A program made the position numbers and the translations under genes. Positions 12,090 through 21,127 of a stretch of 64,000 bases of DNA are shown here, in pieces. This DNA is from Cylicocyclus nassatus. Its lineage: Eukaryota > Nematoda > Chromadorea > Rhabditida > Strongylidae. The notes beneath the pieces were generated by a model, which was not told where the DNA came from, did no database searches, and saw nothing but the letters and a program-made list of their open reading frames with translations. The first letter of the stretch is position 1, and each line of letters opens with the position of its first letter. Location of the stretch: contig CATQJL010000305.1 in NCBI GenBank assembly GCA_958299035.1, positions 32,501,733-32,565,732 of the forward strand, in the 5' to 3' direction.

Positions 12090-12694
12090 TCTTATATATA
12101 AAGCTGAATGTCTGTTTGTCTGTATGTCTGTATGTCTGTATGTCTGTCTGTATGTATGTACGTATGTTCCGAATAGAAAATTCCATTTCTGAACCGATCG
12201 GGACCAAACTTGGCACACATACACTTCGGGCCCCGGCGGGTGTCATAGGCTACTTTTCGTATCGATCGATATCGATTTTATCGATTTTTTGCAAAATTTG
12301 AGCTACGGGGCTGGGAGTTGGCACAGGGGGGTAAGTGAGCATGGTGATTCCGAATACAATATTAGTTTTTAAAATCGTGCATTACTTTTATCGATTTTAT
12401 CGATTTTTTGCAAAGTTTGAGCTACGGGGCTGGGATTTGGCACAGGGGGGTAATCGAGCATGCTGATCACCCCCGTGGGGATGATCAGCATGCTCGATTA
12501 CACCCCTCTGCCAAATTCCAGCCCCGTAGCTCAAATTTTGCAAAAAATCGATAAAATCGACATCGATCGATAACGAAAAGTGGACTGTGACACCCGCCGG
12601 GGCCCAAAGGGTATGTGTGCCAAGTTTGGTCCGGATCGGTAAGAAATGGAATTTTCTATTCGGAACATACGGCGGAGCCGGGTAGGCCAGCTAG
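12090..12694 (+). mobile_element. fold-back non-autonomous Helitron (605 bp)
   Basis: It starts with TCTTATATATAAAGCTG at 12090 directly after an A. It ends with the GC-rich hairpin and CTAG at 12691-12694 directly before a T. It belongs to the same family as the copy at 10306-11465 but lies in the opposite orientation. Most of the interior (about 12160-12670) is itself an imperfect palindrome centred near 12470-12485, with arms containing GAATAGAAAATTCCATTTCT and its reverse complement. A TCTG/TATG microsatellite follows the 5' end. Non-coding. Confidence 0.85.
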
Positions 12695-14445
12695 TTTTTG
12701 CATAAATTCTGCGTTCATGTTTTGCTCCAAAAAACATGCATAACTCGGCGCCAAGAAGCGCTTGGCAGGTAGTAAAAGCATATTTGGAATCAGCGTTTAA
12801 TGCTCTTTGAACTAGTATAAGACTCAAATGGAAAGGCCACTTCGACTGTACACGATTTCTTGTTAATTCTTTACTAAACTTTTCTCTCCTTTTTGACGAA
12901 GCCAAATCTCCGATAACATTGCTTAAGGTACGAAAAATCATCCTAAAGGCTTGATCATTCAACTTCCAAAAAAGCATATACAGCACAAAAGATTGCTCAA
13001 AACAGAGTCAGACCTACAGCATCGAGCAGCACACTTGTCGCTATGCCTCATTATATGAGGAGGTGCAAAAGGCTATGCATGCAAAGCTTTGGAATTGGCT
13101 CAGAAAAACGTTCCCAACTCCCTTCACAGTAATGTTTTGCAGCTAAGGGAAGATAGATTCAAATTAACGCTCCAAGCTCCCAATATTTATCTTTGCTGTT
13201 GGTCGCTCTCTTGCAATTGAATAAGTAAACTGTAACCCTTCGGAAATCTCGTGCTTTCACAATTTGGTTAACTTACATGATTTTTCAGATATGTAGAAAT
13301 CGCTGCTGAGGCTGCTTCTCATCTCAGCGAAACGAGATGCTAGGCTGGTGTGAGATCCTCTCGGCGGGACGCTAAACGACAAGCGTAAATAGTGCGCTCC
13401 GGTTGCTTTCGGCTGCCTGGCGCCATTTACACCGCTTCTCATCAGGTGTGAGGCCTAAGGCCTATTTCCTGCGATTCCTACAAACTGATGCATTCGAGCG
13501 ACTGGCGATTTGCCAGATGTCCGCAAATCAGTCATGCGCAGGTTCTAAATGCATAGGCGCTTAGCTGTTGTAGTTATTAAACGCATGAGGCCTGGCCCAA
13601 ACAAAGCGCGCTTACGACCAACTATGGAAAATCGTTGCAGTGCCAGATCGCACAGTGATGGAGTCGCTTGTGGTATACCTTAGGCCCGACAGATTCAAAG
13701 CAGGTCTCTCATTGCTTTGGATTATTACAACTTCTCAAAAATTGCCTTTCTGTGTGCAGTAGAAGCTATTGCCATCAACAAACCTTTAGCGATTCAGCAT
13801 GTACCATGTTCTTGTCGAGCCTCCAAGAAAATTTTGCCGCACAAAATGCTAACTTTTTGAGGAACATTCATGTTGGGAAATAGTAATGGATTAGGACAAC
13901 CCGTTATGCAAATTTAGTCGATTGTGAAGCAGCATTACGCTTTTACACAAAAATTCAATTTAAAAGTACTCATTTGCTTTTTTGCGGAGGTGAAAAATAC
14001 CTCGCTCCTGAAAGAATATCACTTGTGGTTGAATGACGAATTCGAAATGCACAAGCGTACCATGATCGATGTCGTGGGAGCGACGCACAGTTTTCGCCGT
14101 GGATGACAGCGACCAGGAACTTGCAAAGATGGTTAGATAGCAGGAAACCACGGAACCGTGCCGAAGTTTACGCCCAACTACTAAAAAGAGATTAATTCAG
14201 AAACTGTTCATAATCAACATTCAGGTAAGCCAAGGCACCGATCTTTGCTACGGAACACACTTTTTACACAGCTTTAACGCCATCAAGCAAAATTCTCTTT
14301 GTTTCATCCAAGTAGCTCTTTTCATACAAACCGATAATGATGTAAAAATGATGATCAGACTTCTTTACATATTTTTTGTAAGCAATCAAAATGCTTTTCC
14401 ATACAGTAGGATGATGCTGTTCTCTGGATGCGCGCCATGTTGATC
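12695..14445. other. no gene recognised; one dispersed repeat fragment
   Basis: About 12700-12870 shares blocks such as TTTGGAATCAGCGTTT and ATGGAAARGCCACTTC with about 23930-24005, so a fragment of an unclassified dispersed repeat is present. Short open frames at 13257-13442 minus, 13668-13883 plus and 13924-14151 carry no domain I know. Confidence 0.45.
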
Positions 14446-14491
14446 GTGAGTGAACATTAGGTCACCGATAGGCGACCTAATGTTCACTCAC
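14446..14491. repeat. perfect 18 bp hairpin
   Basis: GTGAGTGAACATTAGGTC (14446-14463) is perfectly complementary to 14474-14491, leaving a 10-base loop (ACCGATAGGC). The inner part GGTCACC...GGCGACC can also pair in part. There is no T-run after it, no nearby gene end, and it is not flanked by a recognisable transposon. Confidence 0.8.
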
Positions 14492-14783
14492 GCAGACAAG
14501 TAGCATGAGGTAGTAATGGTGAAGGCACGAGGTTCATTGCAAATGTCCTTGCGTGACCACCCCTTTTGGCAACCTTTCGTCTCACCCCTTAATCCATGCT
14601 GTCACTTAATCCATTCAAGTCGGAAACTGAGCAGTAGGGAAGCAGATGTCCATTTGATCACTTTATCTGCTTTATCCACTTCGTTTGGTCAGCTCATTTA
14701 TTTGACCACTAGCGAAGCGGATCAAGTGGATCAAGCGAAAGTGGATGAAATGCAAGTATGGTGCATGGCTTAGACTACGAGAA

Positions 14784-15356
14784 CTAGCGGTTGGGCTTCC
14801 TCCGCAGACTGCTGGTCTTTTCCACCCACTCCATATATGTGACGATCAGTAGTCCGCAAATTAGTAATTGTCCTACTCTTATAAGCCACGGGCTTGTTGT
14901 ACTCACACATAAGCGCATAGTTCGTTGTTTTTGGCAAAAAAACTCTGAATCCGAGGTATGATCGTCTCCACGATTCGTGTAGAGGCAGGTTGCAGACTTC
15001 CCCTGGTTTTGAGGATGAACATGTTGAACCTCCTCGCTATTAGAAACCACGCTTTGAGCTGGGAAAATCCCGCCTATACATGAATCGTGGAGTCGATGAT
15101 AATAACCAAAGGACGTGCATAAAAGAAAGAGGAGAACAACAACGTCATGAAAACAGCGCACTAAAAAGAAATCGTTCCTAAGAAAGACAAAATAAATGCA
15201 ACGACGTCGTATCTGGGACCAATCAAGCACGTATATTCTGATACATAGAACAACAGTGCCTAGAAAGTGGTTAGCATGGATCTTGTAAGGTAAATGAAAA
15301 GGATGTTTACTTAAAGGCAGCGTCCAGGCAGATCCGAGCTCGACGACCACGCCCAC
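14784..15356 (-). other. 190-codon open frame, unknown
   Basis: One of the longer uninterrupted non-repeat frames in the window. The translation shows a hydrophobic segment near residues 163-175 (QLLICGLLIVTYM) followed by a basic tail (SSLRRKPNR), and a cysteine- and polar-rich middle. No family recognised. Its first roughly 16 codons fall inside the MITE at 15311-15636, and a GTGAGT donor-like site sits near 14916, so the frame may be partly an exon or simply chance. No function is proposed. Confidence 0.2.
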
Positions 15357-15636
15357 TTCCCTCGGACGGCCAACCCCTTATGAACGAAATCTCCTAAACC
15401 TTGACGTGTTTTCACATGACCAACACAGTCGAACTTACAGCGTTTACCTGTTAATACTTGCTTTCGACAAGGATAACATTAGAAGCACTCGTCCGGGTTT
15501 TCCCAAAATAGCCCCAAAAAGTGGTTTTCTGAGAAATTCACGCTTTTTAAGTTCCATATTCGGAATCAGCGCTATGGAAAGGCCTGGATAACATAAAATT
15601 ATAGAAGTCGAGAATCTGCCTGGACGCTGCCTTTAA
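15311..15636. mobile_element. MITE of the AGGCAGCGTCC family, 326 bp
   Basis: TTAAAGGCAGCGTCCAGGCA and the next three bases (15311-15333) are exactly repeated as the reverse complement at 15614-15636, a perfect 23 bp terminal inverted repeat. Other copies are at 59443-59779, 60640-60983 and 60980-61340. Non-coding. TTAA is found at both ends, which would suit a piggyBac-like target. However, the copy at 59443 has TTGA at the left and TCAA at the right, so the four bases may be part of the repeat. Confidence 0.85.
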
Positions 15637-16973
15637 AGCATAGTGACAAACCGTGACACCCACTTGTTTCATGTCTGATACAACTTGAAGTCAAAATAAA
15701 TTCTTTACATAGCATGTGACGGCTAGCGTAAAGCGTGTAGCCGATGCTCTTTCTTTACGATATTGATCTGGAAAGAACCAGTGGACTCAAGTAAACGCGT
15801 CAGCTTCGAAAACTCAGTTAAAAGAGCAGCTAGCAATCGTATTTAAATGATTAACGATAACAGAACCAGATTCTCAAGCCGGTTCGCATTTTTGAGCTGA
15901 CGATTGTTCATATCTGTGAAAAAAACCTGAGCTGATAGCACAGTATGGCTTCCTAAACCACACAAACCAAACGTAGGGCTAGTGCAGAACTTTTTTCAGA
16001 TTAATCAGTCTATCGGTGCACTGAGTAAATCAGCCCAATAGGCTCTCCTTTTCAGCTGTTTCCTCAATGAAACAACCCCACAAACAATGATGGAGATCTC
16101 AACCTAGGAAAAAACAGCCAGATCACATTGAAAGTAGATCGCACCAAGTTACATAATGCTACACAGTAGAACTAAAACATGAAAACTCTTATTAGCAATA
16201 CTCCACTGGAAGCGCGCAAAATCCAAGTTTTTTGTTGCTGTCGCGCTCCGCGGCGACTGCGCGTCCTCCCCCGACGCCGATTTTGGACTTGTGCGTTTCA
16301 ATTCGTTTGGTTGAATACTCTAAGTGAATAATTCTGTAAACGCTAAAAGCTCTGCAATTGCTCTGCGCTCATTTCCAGTCGCCAAAGAACAACCATTTAA
16401 GTTTTTTTTTGAAATATATCAGCTTAAAAACCTCGAGAAGTCATGTGGATGCATTGTGACACAAGTTACTCACTAACATCATACACCATAAGTTGAAGAA
16501 AAAGAAAACAATTGCGGTGAATTTAATGCAAAGAGTATAGGAGAAATATTTTGAGATTTGTTCTCTAAAGTTCGAAGGCACTAAATATTAGAACAGGACT
16601 TGCTTACATTCAGTTCCAATTTCAGTTTCATGTAAAAGCATGCATAAGGAACTTTAAAGAGAGCATTCAGAATTATGTAGAATTCTTGAGAAAACGATTT
16701 TCTTTCTTGAACCACTTTGGAAAACAATTGCAAAACATATACACTAATTTTGTAACAATATAATAATTTTTTTTGCTTGCCGCAAGTTTTTTCTGACCAA
16801 ATAGCATTTACAGAAACTGAATGGAGGTAAAAAAAGGAGTTTGGACGCTGTCAAACATAAACATTTCAAAGGTCTTGCGCTTTTCTCTAATAGTCCAGGG
16901 TAACTTACCTTCAATATTAATTTTTCTGTAATGTCTTCTGTGTATCCTTAACTTTCAATACCTTATTTTTGAG
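15637..16973. other. upstream or intronic region of the astacin gene
   Basis: AT-rich sequence with no recognisable exon. The signal peptide and propeptide exons expected for an astacin should lie here or further upstream, but I could not identify them by eye. Confidence 0.4.
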
Positions 16974-19900
16974 CCTCTGGCCAAATGCAGATGTGCCATA
17001 TGAACTGCAGCATGCAGCATATTTTACCTCTCGTGATCTACAAGTTATCCGGTATGCGATGAATGCATTTCACAAACATACATGCATAAGATTCCGAGAG
17101 CGAACAGCAGGCGATATGTACTACTTGGCAATCTCTAGAAGACCTGAATGGCAAGTATCAATTTGTAAACCATTCTAGATAATCTATCTTTTGCTTCAGG
17201 TGTACTAGCAGCGTCGGTCGGGACCTAAATCATCGGACATATGAGGGCAAGTTCATTACGGAATTGAATATGGACCCTGCTTGCTTTCATGGATCAGCTA
17301 TGATTCATGAATTAATGCATAGTATCGGATTTCATCACGAACATCAAAGGTGTACATTGGAATAGTCTTGCTTGTTCTGCGTTTGTGAACTCGAAAGACC
17401 CTTGCAGAGAGGACCGCGATCCACGCGCTAATGAACGTGATCCAGATCCCTCTCGCGATTATTGGAATCGGCACATTATCTCGAGAGCTGAGGCGCAATA
17501 CATGGGTGAATACGATTCAGATTCCATTATGCACTACCCTTTCTCTAACTTCAAACCCCACATGCGACCATACTTCACGCAATCTGATGTCAATAACATC
17601 AACATATTGTATAAGTGCCCGGAGAATGAAAACAGTATCATCAAGGAAAGTGACGTTTTGAATAGTTCCGAATGGAATACTATATCGGGAATGAACGCCG
17701 TTGGAGCGAACACCAATAGTGGAGGTTTTGGGATGAATGCTGCAAGGGAAACTGCCTTGAGTTCCAATGGGGGTACCATGAGGTATTTACCATGGAATGA
17801 TGCCACTGGAAATCACAGCTTTTAGGAGCGATGACCCCGGAGTTACCGGGTATATCCCTGGGAGAGATGCCACGCAGACGAATGACGATACCGCCTTGAC
17901 TAATGCTCCTGAGATAAGCCGTAGGAATGGCGAAAGGGAGAATGCCGAGTTGGATGACAATAGTCCCAACAGAAGGTAGGTTTAATATGGAACAATGCCA
18001 TTAAAAAGAAAACAGCTTTGGTAGGGATGATCCCGGAATTACCAGGAACATCCCTGGGAGAGATGCCACGCAGACGAATGACGATACCGCCTTGACTAAT
18101 GCTCCTGAGATAAGCCGTAGGAATGGCGAAAGGGAGAATGCTGAGTTGGGTCCCAATAGTCCCAACAGAAGGTATATTTAACATGGGATAATGCGATCAA
18201 AAGAATAGCTTTGATAGGGATGAGCTCAGGATTACCAGGAATACTCCGAGGGGAGATGCCACACAGACGAATGACGATACCGCCTTGACTAATGCTTCTG
18301 AGATGAGCCGTAGGCATGACGAAAGGAAGAATGCCAAGTTAGGTCCTAATAGTCCCAACAGTAGGTATGTTCAACATGGCATAGCCCTTATGAAGAACTA
18401 GTTGATGCAAAAAATCGATAAAATCGATATCAATCGATGACGAAAAGTAGCCTATGACACGCTTCCCGGACTGAAGTGTATGTATGCCAAGTTTGGTCCA
18501 AATCGGTTTAGAAATGAAAATTTCTATTCCGCACGTACGTACAGACAGACATACATACACACATTCAATTTTATATATAAGACACAGCCTTTAGAAGAAA
18601 TGACCTCAGGATTACCAAGACTACTCCTGGGAAGAACGGCAGGAGCACGAACAACAGAGGCACCGCCTTTACTAATGTTCCTAGGACGAGCACAAGAAAT
18701 GACGAAAGGAAGAGTGCCAGGTTAGTTGAAGTAGTCTCTCAGAAGGTATGTTCATGCGTAAGGCCCTTCATGAAGAATACAGCCTTCAGGAGAAATGACC
18801 TCAGGATTACCAAGACTACTCCTGGGAAGAACGGCAGGAGCACGAACAACAGAGGCACCGCCTTTACTAATGTTCCTAGGACGAGCACAAGAAATGACGA
18901 AAGGAAGAGTGCCAGGTTAGTTGAAGTAGTCTCTGAGAAGGTATGTTCATGCGTAAGGCCCTTCATGAAGAATACAGCCTTCAGGAGAAATGACCTCAGG
19001 ATTACCAGGACTACTCCTGGGAAGAATAACAGGAGGACGAATAACGGGAATGCCTCCAGAAATAAGGCGTCTAAGTGGAAGAATACCAGTCCGAGGCGAC
19101 ATGGTACCACCAGAAGGTATTCTCCACGAAGAACCACGAGAAGGAATTCAGCCTATGGAAGAGATAAACCTAGAATCAACTCCAGCAGTGCTCCTGGGAG
19201 GAATTACAGAAGAACGAATAATGGGAATGCCTCCAGGAATAAGGCGTCTAAGTGGAAGAATACCAGTCTGAAGCGATATAGTTCCACCAGAAGGAATTCT
19301 CCACAAAGAACCACGAGAAAGAATTCAGCCTATGAAAGAGATAAACCTAGAATCAACTTCAGCAGTGCTCCTGGGAGGAATTACAGAAGAACGAATAATG
19401 GGAATGCCTCCAGGAATAAGGCGTCTAAGTGGAAGAATACCAGTCTGAAGCGATATAGTTCCACCAGAAGGAATTCTCCACAAAGAACCACGAGAAAGAA
19501 TTCAGCCTATGGAAGAGATAAACCTAGAATCAACTCCAGCAGTGCTCCTGGGAGGAATTACAGAAGAACGAATAATGGGAATGTCTCCAGGAATAAGGCG
19601 TCTAAGTGGAAGAATACCAGTCTGAAGCGATATAGTCCCACCAGAAGGAATTCTTCACGAAGAACCACGAGAAAGAATTCAGCCTATGGAAGAGATAAAC
19701 CTAGAATCAACTCCAGCAGTGCTCCTGGGAGGAATTACAGAACAACGAATAACGGGAATGCCTACAGGAATAAGGCGTCTAAGTGGAAGAATACCAGTCT
19801 GAGGCGACATATTCCAACCAGAAGGTATTCTCCATGGACTAACACAAGAAGGAGTCCAGCATATGCAAGAAATAAACCCAGAATCAACCCCAGCAGTGCT

Positions 19901-21043
19901 CCTGGGAGGAATAACAGGAGGACGAATAACGGGAATGCCTCCAGAAATAAGGCGTTTAAGTGGAAGAGTACCACTCTGAGGCGACATAGTCCAACCAGAA
20001 GGTATTCTCCACGGACTAACAAAAGAAGGAGTCCAGCCTATGGAAGAAATAAACCCAGAATCAATTCCAGCAGTACTCCTTGGAGAAATCTCATGCCCTT
20101 GTTCAAAGAAGCTATTGGGAGAAATACGAATGCAGCAAGGAAGTATCCCGGGAGAGTTCCTAATAGTCACACCAGAAGGAATTCTGCAGGAAATGTCTAT
20201 GGAACCAGCTGGAATACCGGTAATACTCCTGGGAGACATCACTTGACCTGGCCAAATGCTTTTAGGGGAAATGTGAATAATGCAGCAAGGAAGTATCCCG
20301 GAAGAGTTCCTAATAGTCACACCAGAAGGAATTTTGCAGGAAATGTTTATGGAACCAGCTGGAATACCGGTAATATTCCTGGCAGACATCACATGACCTG
20401 GCCAAATGTTTTTAGGGGAAATATGAATAATGCAGCAAGGAAGTATCCCGGAAGAGTTCCTAATAGTCACACCAGAAGGAATTCTGCAGGAAATGTCTAT
20501 GGAACCAGCTGGAGTACCGGTAATACTCCTGGGAGAAATAGCATGACCTGGCCAAATGCTTTTAGGGGAAATGTGAATAATGCAGCAAGGAAGTATCCCG
20601 GAAGAGTTCCTAATAGTCACACCAGAAGGAATGCAGGAAATGTCTATGGAACCAGCTGGAATACCGGTAATACTCCTGGAAGAAATAGCATGACCTGGCC
20701 AATTGCTTTTAAAGGAAATGTGAATAATGCAGCAAGGAAGTATCCCGGAAGAGTTCCTAATATTCACACCAGAAGGAATGCAGGAAATGTCTATGGAACC
20801 AGCTGGAATACCAATAACACTCCTAGGAGATATGCCATGCCCTGGACTAATGCTTTCAAAGGAAATGCAAGAATTGCACCAAGGGGGTATGCCGCTAAAT
20901 GGAGTGCCAGCAGTCCCACCAGAGGAAATTTTCCTGCCATTGCGACGAATAGAGATTTTAGAAGGATGAATCCTGGGGGAAGTGCCATGATGGTTTATAC
21001 AAGGACTACAGCTAGAGCGAGTCTCAGCGGTAGTAGGCGATAG
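16974..21043 (+). CDS. astacin-family zinc metalloprotease (NAS) with long tandem-repeat tail; 5' exons missing
   Basis: Exons by eye: 16974-17150, 17200-17349, 17408-17782, 17826-17975, 18025-18171, 18218-18364, 18595-21043; all junctions are in phase 2. The first three encode the catalytic domain. They hold WPNADVPY at the mature N-terminal region, CTSSVGRD, the zinc site HELMHSIGFHHEH (three His ligands, catalytic Glu) followed across an intron by QREDRD, and the Met-turn SIMHY with its Tyr. INILYKC closes the domain, and the four cysteines typical of astacins are present. The stretch between MHY and LYKC is short for the family. After it come about 1,000 residues of Arg/Asn/Ser/Thr-rich tandem repeats. 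The stop at 21041 is followed 79 bp later by AATAAA. Astacins are secreted endopeptidases; the role of this tail is unknown. The signal peptide and prodomain are not located. Confidence 0.85.
17151..17199 (+). other. GC-AG intron in the astacin gene
   Basis: The frame demands a splice after CCTGAATG (exon end 17150), where the donor is GCAAGT and not GT. The acceptor is TTGCTTCAG ending at 17199. Splicing here restores W-C-T-S-S-V-G-R, the expected astacin sequence. The nearby GT at 17155 would put a stop (GTG TAC TAG) in frame. Confidence 0.7.
17826..18364 (+). repeat. three tandem exon copies separated by tiny introns
   Basis: Exons 17826-17975, 18025-18171 and 18218-18364 are homologous 49-50 codon units of the form RxDxPGIT...PGRDATQTNDDTALTN...ISRRNGERENA...PNSPNR. 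Introns of about 43, 49 and 46 bp precede them (17783-17825, 17976-18024, 18172-18217), all in phase 2. Slightly upstream acceptors (18015, 18208) would add three codons and also keep phase. The second exon is very close to the first, so duplication is recent. Confidence 0.75.
18398..18582 (-). mobile_element. 185 bp Helitron in an astacin-tail intron
   Basis: Read on the minus strand it begins TCTTATATATAAAATTG (18582) and ends CTAG (18398), followed by host TTCTTCAT. It shares the TTCCGAATAGAAA-like, CCAAACTTGGCA and ATCGATTTTATCGATTTTTT blocks with the Helitrons at 10306 and 12090, but lacks their 3' GC hairpin. The neighbouring repeat units give the empty site: host GGCTGTA|TTCTTCAT becomes GGCTGTG|element|TTCTTCAT here. 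It lies inside the intron 18365-18594, which would be about 45 bp without it, like its neighbours. Confidence 0.85.
18595..19143 (+). repeat. 195 bp tandem units with read-through of the former intron
   Basis: Units begin near 18589, 18784 and 18979 (195 bp, 65 codons). They are homologous to the upstream exons (FRRNDLRIT...TPGKNGRSTNNRGTAFTN...). Each still contains GTATG...TTCAG at the old intron position (18746-18789 and 18941-18984, 44 bp each). Here the donor is phase 0 and the acceptor phase 2, so splicing would break the frame, whereas read-through is open. Confidence 0.8.
19144..20178 (+). repeat. 177 bp (59-residue) tandem repeat array
   Basis: Marker GAATTC/GAGTCC AGC repeats at 19144, 19321, 19498, 19675, 19852 and 20029, exactly 177 bp apart, so the period is 59 codons. 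Each unit reads like GRDKPRINSSSAPGRNYRRT then NNGNASRNKASKWKNTS. It carries potential N-glycosylation sequons (NSS, NAS, NTS), many Arg/Lys and one Trp. The last unit runs out near 20110 and a short unique stretch (20110-20178) leads to the next array. Confidence 0.85.
20179..20930 (+). repeat. 150 bp (50-residue) tandem repeat array
   Basis: Units start at 20179, 20329, 20479, 20629 (150 bp apart) and 20776 (147 bp, in-frame loss of 3 bp). Each reads like RNSAGNVYGTSWNTGNTPGR then TWPNAFRGN, NNAARKYPGRVPNSHTR. The array is rich in Asn, Gly, Arg and Trp, with no cysteine. It ends in a degenerate unit before the C-terminus at 21043. Confidence 0.85.
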
Positions 21044-21121
21044 GAGAATGAATGCCACCAGAAGAAGTGCTCCTAAATTATGAAGTTTATTCTTTGTTTT
21101 GAATCTACTATTGCAAGCAAC

Positions 21122-21127
21122 AATAAA
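21122..21127 (+). promoter_or_regulatory. polyadenylation signal AATAAA of the astacin gene
   Basis: AATAAA lies 79 bp after the stop codon, a normal distance for a nematode 3' UTR. It supports 21043 as the true gene end. Confidence 0.6.

Noticed and set aside
10306..12694. One 2.4 kb transposon with inverted terminal repeats
   Set aside because: The inner ends at 11465 and 12090 are complete Helitron 5' ends (TC after A), so two separate oppositely oriented Helitrons explain the inverted outer ends.
12531..12986. 151-codon minus-strand open frame
   Set aside because: Its second half is the Helitron 3' region and the rest is a dispersed repeat; no domain.
17385..17825. Astacin gene ending at the stop at 17823-17825
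   Set aside because: A GT donor at 17783 and a TTTTAG acceptor at 17825 remove this stop in constant phase 2, and the same arrangement recurs in the following repeat exons.
18990..20246. Additional open frames on both strands over the astacin repeats (for example 19762-20022 minus, 20040-20246 plus)
   Set aside because: Shadows produced by repeat periods divisible by three; no start, splice or polyadenylation support. Only the 499-codon antisense frame is kept as an open question.
19144..20930. CRISPR-like array
   Set aside because: Units are contiguous, 150 or 177 bp long and protein-coding, without short repeats separated by unique spacers; the genome is eukaryotic.
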